Assembly (NCBI RefSeq): GCF_000971275.1
Contig: NZ_LAPV01000093.1
Coordinates: 186,001 to 250,000, forward strand
Direction of reading: 5' to 3'
Length of the DNA stretch: 64,000 nt
Source: Devosia psychrophila
GTDB lineage: Bacteria > Pseudomonadota > Alphaproteobacteria > Rhizobiales > Devosiaceae
Notes under the pieces: model-generated
What the model was told of the DNA's origin: nothing
What the model saw: only the letters and a program-made list of their open reading frames with translations
The model's database searches: none
Shown here: piece after piece, positions 17,496-26,550 of the stretch
How positions within the stretch are numbered: the stretch's first letter is position 1
How the letters are laid out: every line of letters begins with the position of its first letter
Program-made: the position numbers and the translations under genes

Positions 17496-17941
17496 TCACC
17501 ATCGCCGCCATGGCTATCGTGGATGTAGATGACTTTGCCGCCCTGCGGCATGCCCTGTGGCCCAATGACAGCGTCGCCGAACACCGAGAAGAACTGGTCA
17601 AGGCCTTGGCAGCACCGGCACGCTGCATCAACCTGATCGCCAGGTGGCAGGGTGGAACTGCCGCGGGCTTCGCTGAGGCCAGCATCCGCCACGACTACGT
17701 AAATGGCTGCCACACGTCCCCAGTAGGTTTCCTCGAAGGCATTTATGTCGACCCGCACTATCGTCGAGCAGGGGTAGCCAGCCAACTGGTTCTGGCGGTC
17801 GAGGATTGGGTACGGCGGAACAACTGCACGGAGCTGGCATCCGATGCTGCTCTCGACAACGATCAGAGCCACGGAATGCACGATGCGCTCGGCTTTATCG
17901 AGACCCAGCGCGTGGTTTATTTCCGCAAGGCATTGCTCTAG
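17492..17941 (+). CDS. GNAT acetyltransferase, AAC(6')-I type
   Basis: A 149-residue GNAT N-acetyltransferase. It carries blocks shared with chromosomal aminoglycoside 6'-N-acetyltransferases such as AAC(6')-Iy (compared from memory): [42 protein letters not shown] with the acetyl-CoA loop RRAGVA, and [15 protein letters not shown]. Such enzymes acetylate the 6'-amino group of aminoglycosides, but chromosomal members may have another natural substrate. The ATG at 17492 overlaps the stop of the S24 regulator, indicating a two-gene operon. An in-frame start 30 nt further up lies inside the regulator gene and is less likely. The stop overlaps the convergent end of lysK. Confidence 0.85.
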   Translation: MITIAAMAIVDVDDFAALRHALWPNDSVAEHREELVKALAAPARCINLIARWQGGTAAGFAEASIRHDYVNGCHTSPVGFLEGIYVDPHYRRAGVASQLVLAVEDWVRRNNCTELASDAALDNDQSHGMHDALGFIETQRVVYFRKALL

Positions 17942-19548
17942 CTAAGCAGTTTTCCCGCCAGCGCGGTTGCGATCAGCTTGCGGGTCTCGGCCACGCCGAA
18001 CAGGGCGATGAAGGAGCCGAAGCGGGGCCCCTGGTCTTCGCCGAGCAGGACTTGGTAGATGGCCTGGAACCACTCGCGCAGCGGCACGAAACCATGCCCA
18101 TTGCCGATGGCATAGACGACATCCTGCAAGGCTTTGCCATCAGTCGAGCCTTCATAGTCGGCCAACTGGTCGTGCAGGTCCTGCAGGGCAAACCGCTCTT
18201 TCTCGGTGGCCGCGCGATAGACCTTGGCGGGCTTTACCTTGTCGTTGAAGTAACGCACCGCATAGCCGGCCAGCCGGTCGATCTCGGGATGGGTCTGGGC
18301 CGTGGCGCCCTTGAAGTAGCGCGAGATGAAGCCCCAGAGCACCTTAGTGTCTTCCGCATTGGCTGTCGCCACGAGATTGAGCAGCAGTGCGAAACTGAAC
18401 GGCATGTCGGGGTTTGGTACAGCGCCGTAGTGGACGTGGAACACCGGGTTTTCGAGCCGGGCCGCGACGTCTTGGGTCTGATAGGCCTCGATGAAGCTGT
18501 AATATTCATCCACCGCGCGCGGAATGACGTCGAAGTGCAGGCGCTTGGCGGTGCGCGGCTTCTGGAACATGTAGAGCCCAAGGCTCTCGTTGCCGGCATA
18601 GGTCAGCCATTCATCGATGGTCAGGCCATTGCCCTTGGACTTGGAAATCTTCTGGCCCTCGCTGTCGAGGAACAGTTCATAGACATAATGCTCGGGCGCC
18701 TTGCCACCGAGGATTTCACAAATCTTGTCGTAGATCGGTGCGTTGGTCTGGTGGTCCTTGCCGAACATCTCGAAATCGACCCCGAGGGCTGCCCAGCGCA
18801 TGCCGAAATCGGGCTTCCACTGCATCTTCACATGGCCACCGGTGACCGGCACGGTGGTGTCGCGGCCATCTTCGTCGGCAAAGGTGATCGTGCCGTCCTT
18901 GGCGTTCACTTCCTTCATCGGCACGTAGAGCACGCGGCCGGAAATCGGCGAAATCGGCAGGAAGGGCGAATATGTCGCCTGACGCTCGGCGCCGAGCGAG
19001 GGCAGCATTACCTTCATGATGTCGTCGTAGCGCTCGGCAGCGCGCATCAGCACGGCGTCGAACTTGCCCGACTTGTAATAATCAGTGGCGCTGATGAATT
19101 CGTAGTCGAAGCCGAAGGTATCGAGGAAGCCGCGCAGCATGGCGTTGTTGTGGTCGCCAAAGCTTGGATACTCATTGGTCCAGGGATCGGGCACCGAGGT
19201 CAGCGGCTTTTGCAGATGCGGCTCCATGGCCTCCTTGGAGGGCACGTTTTCCGGGATCTTGCGCATACCATCAAGATCATCGGAGAAGCAGATCAACCGC
19301 GTCGGAATCTGGTCGCGGGTCAGCAGGCGAAAGGCCGTACGCACCATGGTGGTGCGCGCCACTTCGCCGAAAGTGCCGATATGAGGCAGGCCGGACGGGC
19401 CATAACCGGTCTCGAACAGCGCCTCTTGCTTGCCGGACTTTTCCAGCCGCTTGACCAGTTTGCGCGCCTCTTCAAACGGCCAAGCGCGGGCAGTCTGGGC
19501 AGCGTCGAAAAAAGCTGGGTCGAGAACGGGTAAAGGTGCGGACGACAA
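17938..19548 (-). CDS. lysK: Class I lysyl-tRNA synthetase
   Basis: This charges tRNA-Lys with lysine. It is the archaeal-type class I enzyme used instead of class II LysS in many alphaproteobacteria. The Rossmann catalytic domain has a HIGH-type motif GLPHIGTF near residue 50 and a KMSKS-type motif KISKSKG near residue 285; the C-terminal helical region binds the anticodon. The length is about 536 residues. No ATG lies near the expected N-terminus. The TTG at 19546-19548 ([13 protein letters not shown]) was chosen because AAGG is 9 nt upstream; the frame stays open to another TTG at 19606-19608, which would add 20 residues of poor quality. Confidence 0.95.
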   Translation of the reverse strand: MSSAPLPVLDPAFFDAAQTARAWPFEEARKLVKRLEKSGKQEALFETGYGPSGLPHIGTFGEVARTTMVRTAFRLLTRDQIPTRLICFSDDLDGMRKIPENVPSKEAMEPHLQKPLTSVPDPWTNEYPSFGDHNNAMLRGFLDTFGFDYEFISATDYYKSGKFDAVLMRAAERYDDIMKVMLPSLGAERQATYSPFLPISPISGRVLYVPMKEVNAKDGTITFADEDGRDTTVPVTGGHVKMQWKPDFGMRWAALGVDFEMFGKDHQTNAPIYDKICEILGGKAPEHYVYELFLDSEGQKISKSKGNGLTIDEWLTYAGNESLGLYMFQKPRTAKRLHFDVIPRAVDEYYSFIEAYQTQDVAARLENPVFHVHYGAVPNPDMPFSFALLLNLVATANAEDTKVLWGFISRYFKGATAQTHPEIDRLAGYAVRYFNDKVKPAKVYRAATEKERFALQDLHDQLADYEGSTDGKALQDVVYAIGNGHGFVPLREWFQAIYQVLLGEDQGPRFGSFIALFGVAETRKLIATALAGKLLS

Positions 19549-19683
19549 GGGTGCAAGCCTTTCGGAAACGGGAGTGCGGTGTGTTGCATCCCCCAAGCCC
19601 TGCGTCAACTTTTTGCCGACGCGCTTGCCAAGGCGCCATAGCGCGCCTAGCTATCGGGGCACAGCCAGAACGGGAAATGCCTG

Positions 19684-20103
19684 ATGCCCAATTCCGCCCA
19701 TGACGCCCTGATCCACCTGATGATCCTCGCCGCCTCGTCCGACAGTAGCATGACGGAAAAGGAATTGGTGCGCATCCAGGCGCTGATCGGCCGGCTGCCA
19801 GTGTTCGAGGGCTTCGATGGCAATCGCTTTGCCGCGGTGGCCAATAGCTGTGCCGACAAGCTCAATGGCGCCGGCGGACTGGACCAGGTGATGGACGACG
19901 CCATCGCGGCCTTGCCCAAGAAGCTGCAGGATACCGCCTATGCCGTGGCGGTCGAGATCACCTCGGTCGATCTGCATCTTGAGCAGGAGGAACTGCGCTT
20001 CCTCGAACTGCTGCGCGACAAGCTCGATCTTGATCGCCTGACTACCGCCGCCATCGAAACGGCAGCGCGGGCGCGGCATCGTAGGATGCCTGCATCTGCT
20101 TAG
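19684..20103 (+). CDS. TerB family tellurite-resistance-like protein
   Basis: A 139-residue all-helical protein with the TerB-like pattern. The N-terminal part reads LIHLMILAASSDSSMTEKEL, an EF-hand-like acidic loop; a second acidic segment is SVDLHLEQEELRFLELLRDK. TerB-family proteins are metal-binding, membrane-associated stress proteins; single-gene copies like this one, outside a full ter operon, have no defined role. The start follows the divergent lysK gene by about 135 nt. Confidence 0.8.
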   Translation: MPNSAHDALIHLMILAASSDSSMTEKELVRIQALIGRLPVFEGFDGNRFAAVANSCADKLNGAGGLDQVMDDAIAALPKKLQDTAYAVAVEITSVDLHLEQEELRFLELLRDKLDLDRLTTAAIETAARARHRRMPASA

Positions 20104-20150
20104 GCGCGCGTTCGAAGCACCAACTGGCCGCCGCTTTTCCTCAACGCGCT

Positions 20151-20999
20151 TTAGTAGAACCCCACTGGGAACCAGCGCAGGTAAAGCTCGTCCAGCGCGC
20201 CATTGTCCTTGAGGCGTACCAGAGCCCAGTCGATGGCGTGGCGAATGGCGTCCTTGCCTGCGGGTACGGCGACGGCCAGGCCTTCCCCGAACAGTTGCGG
20301 GCGAAAATAGGGATCGCCGGCAAAGCCGCAGCAATCGAGATTTTCGTTAAGCCAGAACGAGGCGCGCATGGCGTCCCCGAAGAAGCTGTCGGCGTCGCCA
20401 TCGCGCATGGCTACCAGGCCTTCGATTTCGCTATCGAACGGCACGATGCTCGCTTCAGGCAGGTAGCGCTTGAGAAAGGTCTCATGCGTGCTGCCGCCGC
20501 GTACGGCGACTTTCTTGCCGGTGAGCGTGCTGGCGTCGAAAATGCCGATATCAGGCGCGCGGGTGACGAAGCGACCGGGCAAGGCCAGGTAGGTCGAGGA
20601 AAAATCAAAGCTTGCCCCGGTTTCGTCCGACATGGCCAGCCCGGCGATCAGCGCATCGCCCTGGCTGTCGCTGAGGGCATTGGTAGCCTGTTCCCACGGC
20701 CAGGCCTGGATGGTGCAGGCGACATTGACCTCGGCGCAGATACGCTTGGCCAGATCGACATTGAAGCCGATTAACTCGCCGCTGCTGTCGCGGAAGTTGA
20801 AGGGCGGGAAATCGGCGGTGGTCAGGAACCGGATCGCCGGCACCGCATTGGCGCTCGGCAGCACTTCGCGGGCGCTTGGATCGGAGTGGTAGGGGAGCGT
20901 CTGGGCGAAGGCAGGTGTGGCCAGGAGCAGTGCCAACGTCGCTACTTGGAGCAAGACCAGACCCCCACCATTGATCCTTTTCGCCTCAGATCGCTCCAC
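20151..20999 (-). CDS. Periplasmic amino-acid-type binding protein (PBP2)
   Basis: A family 3 solute-binding protein of about 282 residues. It has a signal peptide (h-region LVLLQVATLALLLA, cleavage after PAFA) and two-lobed PBP2 sequence (IRFLTTADFPPFNFRDSSGE, then GFNVDLAKRICAEV, then GKKVAVRGGSTHETFL). Related proteins bind polar amino acids or act as stand-alone sensors; no ABC permease is adjacent. The start is doubtful. The frame runs up to 21149 through a dispersed repeat; the GTG at 20997-20999 gives an n-region with Arg/Lys and a normal signal peptide, but it lies at the centre of a 27-nt palindrome and has no clear ribosome site. Confidence 0.8.
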   Translation of the reverse strand: MERSEAKRINGGGLVLLQVATLALLLATPAFAQTLPYHSDPSAREVLPSANAVPAIRFLTTADFPPFNFRDSSGELIGFNVDLAKRICAEVNVACTIQAWPWEQATNALSDSQGDALIAGLAMSDETGASFDFSSTYLALPGRFVTRAPDIGIFDASTLTGKKVAVRGGSTHETFLKRYLPEASIVPFDSEIEGLVAMRDGDADSFFGDAMRASFWLNENLDCCGFAGDPYFRPQLFGEGLAVAVPAGKDAIRHAIDWALVRLKDNGALDELYLRWFPVGFY

Positions 21000-21012
21000 T
21001 GGAGCGATCTGA
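20986..21012. repeat. Perfect 27-nt palindrome at gene start
   Basis: The 13-nt arm TCAGATCGCTCCA, one central C, and the exact complement TGGAGCGATCTGA. It abuts repeat copy 3 and covers the only plausible start codon of the binding-protein gene. It may be part of a longer repeat unit or an operator. Confidence 0.75.
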
Positions 21013-21027
21013 CCTTCGGTACGGCTC

Positions 21028-21120
21028 GAAGCCCACAAGGGGGAGGGAGACCATGAACACTGAGGGCTGCGCTTGCGCCGCCCTCCCCTGAATGGGGAGG
21101 GACCGAGGGTGGGGTGATGG
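21028..21120. repeat. Dispersed palindromic repeat, copy 3
   Basis: CACAAGGGGGAGGGAGACC is followed after about 35 nt by CCCTCCCC-TGAAT-GGGGAGGG and GAGGGTGGGGTG. It lies between the binding-protein gene and metZ, just after the metZ stop, and could terminate metZ transcription. Confidence 0.75.
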
Positions 21121-21145
21121 TTGGGCAATATGCTTATGGGGAGCC

Positions 21146-22354
21146 TCAAACCTGATCTAGCCCAAACATCAGGTCGGCAATCAAATCATCGCTGGATTCC
21201 AGCCCAACCGATAGCCGCAGCAGGCCTGGGGTAACCCCCGTTTCCAAACGCGCTTCCTCGGTCAGGCGTGCGTGGGTGGTGGTACGCGGGTGGGTAATCA
21301 GCGACTTGGCATCGCCCAGATTGTTGGAAATCAGGATCACCGCCAGGCTGTCCGACAGGGTGAAGGCCGCTTCCTGGCTGCCCTTGAGTTCAATGGCCAG
21401 CAGCGTCGAGCCGCGCGTCATCTGGCGCTTGGCCAGCTCATATTGGGGATGACTTGGATGGTGCGGATAGATGATGCGGCTGACCTTGGAGTGCGAAGCC
21501 AGGGCCTCGGCGACCTTTTCGGCGCTGTCGGTCATCTGGCGGATGCGCAGCTCGTAGGTTTCCAGCCCCTTGAGCAGCACCCAGGCGTTGAAGGCGCTCA
21601 GCGTTGCGCCGGTCTGGCGCAGGAAGGTGTGGACCTCGCCTTCGATCAGCGCTTTTGAACCCAGCACGATGCCGCCAAGCACCCTGCCCTGCCCGTCGAC
21701 ATGCTTGGTGGCCGAATAGACGACCAGGTCGGCGCCGAGTTGCAGCGGCTTCTGGTAGAGGGCTGTCGAGAACACGTTGTCAACGATGAGCTTGGCGCCG
21801 TGGGCGTGGGCAATCTCGGCGACGGCCTTGATATCGACCAGTTCCAGCGTCGGATTGGTCGGGGTCTCGATGAACACGACCTTGGTATTTGGGCGCATGG
21901 CGCGGGCGAAATTCTGTGGATCGCGGCCATCGACCAGCGTCGATTCCACGCCGAAGCGCGGCGCGTAGTCTTCGACCACATAGCGGCAGCCACCGAACAG
22001 CGCCTTGGCAGCGACGATGTGATCACCCGCGCGCACCTGGCTCATGATCGCATTGGTCACCGCGGCCATGCCGGAGGCAAAGGCTCGGCCGGCTTCGGCG
22101 CCTTCGATCAGCGCCATGCGCTCCTGGAACATGTCGACGGTGGGGTTGGCGAAGCGGGAATAGTTGTGGGCGCCCGGTATCTTGCCCTGGAACAGCTCCT
22201 CGGCATGTTCGGAGCTCGGATAGGAATACCCCGAATTGAGGAAAATCGCCTCGCTGGTCTCGTTGAAGGGCGAGCGCTTGCCGCCACCATGCACCATCTG
22301 GGTCGCGGCGCCGAGCTTGGTGGGATCGAGGAGAGGGTTGTTATCGCGGGACAT
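21146..22354 (-). CDS. metZ: O-succinylhomoserine sulfhydrylase
   Basis: MetZ is a PLP enzyme of the Cys/Met metabolism family that makes homocysteine directly from O-succinylhomoserine and sulfide in methionine synthesis. The 402-residue protein has the family landmarks: YSRFANPTVDMFQERM, FASGMAAV, ETPTNPTLELVD, VDNVFSTALYQKPL and the PLP-binding Lys217 in YSATKHVDGQG. The ATG at 22352-22354 (MSRDNNP) has GAAGG 8 nt upstream. The frame extends to 22420, but that part is the 5' leader holding a SAM-II riboswitch and terminator, so it is untranslated. Expression should fall when S-adenosylmethionine is plentiful. Confidence 0.97.
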   Translation of the reverse strand: MSRDNNPLLDPTKLGAATQMVHGGGKRSPFNETSEAIFLNSGYSYPSSEHAEELFQGKIPGAHNYSRFANPTVDMFQERMALIEGAEAGRAFASGMAAVTNAIMSQVRAGDHIVAAKALFGGCRYVVEDYAPRFGVESTLVDGRDPQNFARAMRPNTKVVFIETPTNPTLELVDIKAVAEIAHAHGAKLIVDNVFSTALYQKPLQLGADLVVYSATKHVDGQGRVLGGIVLGSKALIEGEVHTFLRQTGATLSAFNAWVLLKGLETYELRIRQMTDSAEKVAEALASHSKVSRIIYPHHPSHPQYELAKRQMTRGSTLLAIELKGSQEAAFTLSDSLAVILISNNLGDAKSLITHPRTTTHARLTEEARLETGVTPGLLRLSVGLESSDDLIADLMFGLDQV

Positions 22355-22369
22355 GAGCAAGGCCTTCAA

Positions 22370-22401
22370 ACAAAAAACCGGCACGCGTGTGGCGGCCGGT
22401 T
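22370..22401 (-). terminator. Intrinsic terminator in metZ leader
   Basis: On the minus strand AACCGGC and GCCGGTT (7 bp) enclose a 12-nt loop with inner CGC/GCG pairing, directly followed by a T-run. It lies 7 nt past the riboswitch 3' element and 16 nt before the metZ start, so it is a likely attenuator controlled by the SAM-II aptamer. Confidence 0.8.
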
Positions 22402-22407
22402 CCATAA

Positions 22408-22487
22408 CGGTCTTTAGCATTTGTTTTTACGAGTTCATGTCGAATGACCTCGTAGTGGCTGCAAGCGACCGGCCAAATCACCACTGG
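22408..22487 (-). ncRNA. SAM-II riboswitch (metA motif)
   Basis: The minus-strand leader contains the conserved SAM-II segments in order: GTGATTTGG, CTTGCAGCCAC and GCTAAA. P1 is formed by AGTGG (22481-22485) with CCACT (22454-22458). The H-type pseudoknot pairs CGGTC (22467-22471) with GACCG (22408-22412). SAM-II occurs almost only in alphaproteobacteria before metA, metZ or metC and binds S-adenosylmethionine to repress the gene. The predicted start of transcription coincides with its 5' end. Confidence 0.93.
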
Positions 22488-22493
22488 ACTGTG

Positions 22494-22522
22494 ATCTAAA
22501 GCCAATTGCCAGTTGGCGTCAA
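22494..22522 (-). promoter_or_regulatory. Promoter of metZ leader
   Basis: Minus-strand -35 TTGACG (22517-22522) and -10 TTAGAT (22494-22499) are separated by 17 nt. Initiation about 7 nt further down would be at about 22487, exactly where the riboswitch begins. An inverted repeat GCCAA-N7-TTGGC (22501-22517) fills the spacer and could be an operator. Confidence 0.55.
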
Positions 22523-22570
22523 TTGCCGAGATTGGTAGGGAACACCAGCACAGCCAGGAAACACGACAGC

Positions 22571-23683
22571 ATGGACAAGCAACAGACCTGGCCGCAGGGC
22601 GTATTCCCGGCGCGGCTGATCGAGATGCTGCACAAGCAGGGCTCGATTCAAGCGAGCCGGCCGTTCGATGCCGACCAGGTGCAACCGGCCAGCCTCGACC
22701 TGCGATTGGGCGACGTGGCATTTCGGGTTCGCTCCAGCTTCCTGCCCGGCCCGAGCCATTCGGTGTCCGAGCGCATCGAAGCGTTGAAGCTGCACGAGAT
22801 TGACTTGAGCAACGGCGCCGTGCTGGAGCGCGGCTGCGTATACCTCGTGCCGCTGCAGGAAAGCCTCGACCTGCCCGACGCGGTCAGTGCTTCGGCCAAT
22901 CCCAAGAGTTCGACCGGGCGATTGGACGTTTTTACCCGCGTTATCGGTGATCGGGCGCGCGGCTTCGATCAGATGCCGTACGGCTACAAGGGTCCGCTTT
23001 ATCTCGAAGTCAGCCCCCGCACCTTCCCGATCCTCGTGCGCACCGGTTCGCGGCTCAGCCAGATGCGGTTCCGCTCCGGCGACAACCGGCTGACAGTTGC
23101 CGAGCATCAGGCGCTGCATGCAAGCGACACACTGGTGTTCAAGAACGACGTGCCGGTCGGCGAAGGCGTAGCGCTGTCGATCGACCTCAAAGGCCTTGGA
23201 CGCGACGGGTTGATCGGCTTTCGTTCGCGGCGCCATACGGCCGTGGTGGACGTGGACAAGAAGGCGACGCTCGACGTGCTCGACTTCTGGGACCCGCTGT
23301 TCAATCGCGGGCGTGAGGAGCTGATCCTCGATCCCGACGAATTTTATATTCTGGTCAGCGACGAGGCAGTGCATGTACCGCCTACACATGCAGCCGAAAT
23401 GGTGCCGTTCGATCCGCTGGTGGGCGAATTCCGCGTACATTATGCGGGCTTTTTCGATCCCGGCTTTGGCCACTCACCGGCTGGCGGCACGGGCAGCCGC
23501 GCCGTGCTCGAAGTACGCAGCCGCGAAGTGCCGTTCCTGCTCGGCCATGGCCAGACTATTGGCCGCCTGATCTATGAACGGCTCGCCGAAGCCCCGGACC
23601 GGCTGTATGGCTCGGCGCTCGGCTCGAACTATCAGGCGCAGACCCTGAAGCTGTCCAAGCACTTTAAGCCCTATACTGGCTAG
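22571..23683 (+). CDS. dcd: 2'-deoxycytidine 5'-triphosphate deaminase (long form)
   Basis: This deaminates dCTP to dUTP, feeding dTMP synthesis. At 370 residues it is twice the length of typical Dcd and belongs to the alphaproteobacterial long family, which carries two dUTPase-like halves in one chain. Visible motifs: VQPASLDLRLGD near the start, ASANPKSSTGRLDVFTR (the PKSSTGR signature) in the first half, and RSREVPFLLGHGQTIGRL in the second. The ATG at 22571 follows GGAA; an in-frame start 48 nt earlier lies in the divergent promoter region. The stop overlaps the end of the chemotaxis operon by four bases. Confidence 0.93.
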   Translation: MDKQQTWPQGVFPARLIEMLHKQGSIQASRPFDADQVQPASLDLRLGDVAFRVRSSFLPGPSHSVSERIEALKLHEIDLSNGAVLERGCVYLVPLQESLDLPDAVSASANPKSSTGRLDVFTRVIGDRARGFDQMPYGYKGPLYLEVSPRTFPILVRTGSRLSQMRFRSGDNRLTVAEHQALHASDTLVFKNDVPVGEGVALSIDLKGLGRDGLIGFRSRRHTAVVDVDKKATLDVLDFWDPLFNRGREELILDPDEFYILVSDEAVHVPPTHAAEMVPFDPLVGEFRVHYAGFFDPGFGHSPAGGTGSRAVLEVRSREVPFLLGHGQTIGRLIYERLAEAPDRLYGSALGSNYQAQTLKLSKHFKPYTG

Positions 23684-25413
23684 AAGAAGATATCGTCGGC
23701 CTCTTCAGTCGCTTCCGCGGCAATTGGAGCCGATAGATCGGCGCCGAAGATCTTCTCGTGGATGCGGCGCTCGGCGTCCATTGTATAGCGCTTGCGATGC
23801 GCGGCCAGCAGGTCCGCCACCTCGCCCGTCGGCTTGGCTGAGCTATGCTCGGGGCATTCGGCCGCCAGTTGCAGCTGCAGATCGCGCATGGTTTCGGCAA
23901 TGTCGGTGAGGCCGCCAAAGGTTTGAGCGGCTGCGCCCAACAGGTTGATGACGCTGGGGCCATCTCGGTTGAGCGTGCCAAGGGCCTCGGCAAGCGACTT
24001 GTCGACACGTTGCAGCAGGACCAACGAGGCGCTGGCTTCCTGTTCGAGCTGGCCGACCCGGCCGGCCGTGTCGCCATTGGCGGCCGCGCCGAAGGACTGG
24101 GCAAGACCGGCTGCCTTGTGCAGACCGGTCATGGCGGCCTCGGCGGCAGCGACGGTTTCGCCGGTCAATTCGCGGAGCTGGCGGGCGATGACGTTGAGGG
24201 CTGCGCCGCGCGGCCCGAGCTGGGCGCATTTGACGGCGGCGTTGAGGCTGACGAGGCGCATGTTGGCCTCGATTTCCTGCACCGCTTCGACGTGGCTGAG
24301 CAGCACGCCAACGGTACCGAGCACAGCAGTGGCGACGACTTCCAGCTTGCCGCGTTCAACTTCGCAGTCGCGCAGCACCAGGGCTGCGTGGCGAACGGCG
24401 TCGCTCAGCGTGGCCAGCGAGGAGGTCTTGGCATCGCCCTTGCCGTAGACGGCGCGGCTCTGGCTCATGATGGCGCTGGCGTCGGCAGCCAGATCGCGCA
24501 GGGCGTCACCTGCCTCGGCCACGTCACTCTCGAACGCGTCGGCTGCAGAGGATAGTTGCGCCACCTGGAGGCCACCCATGGCAGCGCGGGCCATGACGGC
24601 ATCGTCGGCGGTCATCAGCCTGGCTTCGATCTGGGCGCTCAGCGCTTCGATACCGCTCTCGACATGCTCGATGCGCTGGCGCGTCGCATCACCGACCTGC
24701 AAGGCCATGACGGCGCTGGCAATCCGCCCAAAAATTTGACGCGAAACGCGGCCGGTTTCGGCAGTGCTATCAACCGAGACGGCGCGCTGGCGGGCGAGAT
24801 CGGCCAAAGCCTCATCCATGCCCTTGGCCAGCTCGACGAGCGTATCGGCATGGGCATTTTCGAATTGACCGCGCTGGCGAGCCGCCTGGCCCACCTCGTC
24901 GGTCAAGCGACGATAGGCGGCGGTGAAAGCCTGGATAGTCGAGGTGGCGCTTTCGGACAGCTTGGCGATGTCGGTGGTGAAGACGTCGAAGTCTTCACCA
25001 TCACCGACGACGCTGGCCGCCACGACGCGGGCATTGATGGAGACGATGCCCATCATCTTGACGGTGCGGCGCAGCTCGGAAATCGGATGCGACGCAGCGG
25101 CGACGACCTCCACCAGGCGCCCTAGATCGGCCTGCTCGGTGGCAAACATTTCGGCAATGGTGCGGGCCTGCTCGCCGACATTGGCTAGGCGGCTGGAGGC
25201 TTCGAGGAGTTCAGGGCTCTGCAGTTCGGCAGGCAGGGCTTCGAAGACCTTGGTGACCTTGTTGAGCATGCCGGCGCCTTCGGACAGGCGCCCACCGACT
25301 GCAAGGAAGGTGGTCTCGATCTGCTCGCGCGGCTCGGCCAGCGCGACACCGAGGGCGCGAACGCTGGCCTCATTGCTATTGGCAGCGGGAAGGGAAACGG
25401 CGAGAGCGGTCAT
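23680..25413 (-). CDS. Soluble chemotaxis protein with two MCP-like hairpins
   Basis: A 577-residue all-helical cytoplasmic protein, the last gene of the chemotaxis operon, overlapping cheB by four bases. Two segments look like degenerate MCP signalling tips: residues 121-154 ([11 protein letters not shown] ... [14 protein letters not shown]) and 384-417 ([11 protein letters not shown] ... [13 protein letters not shown]), compared with the usual LLALNAAIEAAR ... GFAVVAxEVRKLA. Between them [14 protein letters not shown] (239-252) contains Asp242-x-Thr-x-Gln246, the spacing of the CheZ catalytic DxTxQ. The chain ends EEADDIFF, an acidic-aromatic tail like the CheY-binding tail of CheZ. There is no membrane segment, HAMP domain or methylation-site match. 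It could be a CheY phosphatase, a soluble receptor or a scaffold; the family is not recognised. Confidence 0.75.
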   Translation of the reverse strand: MTALAVSLPAANSNEASVRALGVALAEPREQIETTFLAVGGRLSEGAGMLNKVTKVFEALPAELQSPELLEASSRLANVGEQARTIAEMFATEQADLGRLVEVVAAASHPISELRRTVKMMGIVSINARVVAASVVGDGEDFDVFTTDIAKLSESATSTIQAFTAAYRRLTDEVGQAARQRGQFENAHADTLVELAKGMDEALADLARQRAVSVDSTAETGRVSRQIFGRIASAVMALQVGDATRQRIEHVESGIEALSAQIEARLMTADDAVMARAAMGGLQVAQLSSAADAFESDVAEAGDALRDLAADASAIMSQSRAVYGKGDAKTSSLATLSDAVRHAALVLRDCEVERGKLEVVATAVLGTVGVLLSHVEAVQEIEANMRLVSLNAAVKCAQLGPRGAALNVIARQLRELTGETVAAAEAAMTGLHKAAGLAQSFGAAANGDTAGRVGQLEQEASASLVLLQRVDKSLAEALGTLNRDGPSVINLLGAAAQTFGGLTDIAETMRDLQLQLAAECPEHSSAKPTGEVADLLAAHRKRYTMDAERRIHEKIFGADLSAPIAAEATEEADDIFF

Positions 25414-26540
25414 GAAGTTTGTCCCGTGCGAGGCGCGAGGCGTGCATATATTTCGATCTCGTGCGCTACCCGGTTGAGCGGCACGATCTTGACGGCGGCG
25501 CCGCGCTGAATGGCTTCCTTGGGCATGCCAAACACCACGCAGCTATCTTCGTCCTGTGCGATCGTGTGGCTGCCAGCCTGGCGCATTTCCAGCAGGCCAC
25601 GAGCCCCGTCGTCGCCCATGCCGGTCAGGATGATGCCCATGGCATTGCGTCCGGCAACCTGTGATGCCGAGCGAAACATCACGTCCACCGAGGGGCGATG
25701 CCGCGAGACGTGCGGGCCTTCGACGATATTGACGGTGTAGCGGCTGCCGGCGCGATGGATCACCATGTGCTGGTTGCCGGGGGCGATCAGCGCGAGGCCA
25801 GGCCGCAGCACGTCGCCGTCTTCGGCTTCCTTGACCTCGATGGCGCACAGCGTGTTGAGACGCCGGGCGAAGGCGTTGGTGAACTTTTCCGGCATGTGCT
25901 GCACGATGACGATGGCCGGGCTGTTGGCCGGCAGCTTTTCCAGCACGTCGCGTAAAGCTTCGGTGCCGCCGGTCGAGGCGCCGATGCAGATGATCCGATC
26001 TGTCTCGGGGAGCTTTGCCTTGACCGAGGCGGCGCGCGATTCCGAAAACGGCGGCAGGATCGCGTCAGCGGTGAGCTTGGCCTCGACATTCATCGGCGGC
26101 GGCGGCGCCTTCTTCACGCCGCGGAATTTTGCATGGGCCGCAGCCTTGGCGGCGTCGCAGATGCGCATGCGGGATTCTTGCAAAAACGCGGTGGTATCGA
26201 CGCGCGGCTTGGCCACCACATCGACAGCACCGGCTTCGAGCGCCTGCATCAGCGACTCCGAACCGGCTTCGGCAAGGCTTGAACAGATCACCACCGGAAT
26301 GGGCCGCTGGCTCATGATCTTGCGCAGGAAGGTCAGCCCGTCCATGCGTGGCATCTCGATGTCGAGAAACATCACGTCGGGCACTTCCTGGCGGATGCGC
26401 TCGACCGCGACATAGGGGTCGGCGGCTGTCGCCATGACTTCGAGATCGGGATCGCTGGCGATGATCTCGCTCAGCGTCATGCGGACGGAAGCGCTGTCAT
26501 CGACGATCAGGACGCGGATTTTGCGGCTGGTGCCTGGCAT
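25410..26540 (-). CDS. cheB: Chemotaxis protein-glutamate methylesterase CheB
   Basis: This removes methyl groups from receptor glutamates and deamidates glutamines during adaptation. The 376-residue protein has an N-terminal receiver (IVDDSASVR; phosphoacceptor Asp60 in [15 protein letters not shown]) and a C-terminal esterase domain with the catalytic triad regions [11 protein letters not shown] (Ser), [11 protein letters not shown] (His) and [12 protein letters not shown] (Asp). The linker is longer than usual (about 55 residues, with PPPP). It lies 10 nt after cheR and overlaps the next gene by four bases. Confidence 0.96.
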   Translation of the reverse strand: MPGTSRKIRVLIVDDSASVRMTLSEIIASDPDLEVMATAADPYVAVERIRQEVPDVMFLDIEMPRMDGLTFLRKIMSQRPIPVVICSSLAEAGSESLMQALEAGAVDVVAKPRVDTTAFLQESRMRICDAAKAAAHAKFRGVKKAPPPPMNVEAKLTADAILPPFSESRAASVKAKLPETDRIICIGASTGGTEALRDVLEKLPANSPAIVIVQHMPEKFTNAFARRLNTLCAIEVKEAEDGDVLRPGLALIAPGNQHMVIHRAGSRYTVNIVEGPHVSRHRPSVDVMFRSASQVAGRNAMGIILTGMGDDGARGLLEMRQAGSHTIAQDEDSCVVFGMPKEAIQRGAAVKIVPLNRVAHEIEIYARLAPRTGQTS

Positions 26541-26550
26541 TGGAGAACTT

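Noticed and set aside
17806-19533. 575-codon plus-strand open frame opposite lysK
   Set aside because: Antisense to a well-supported lysyl-tRNA synthetase gene; no recognisable domain.
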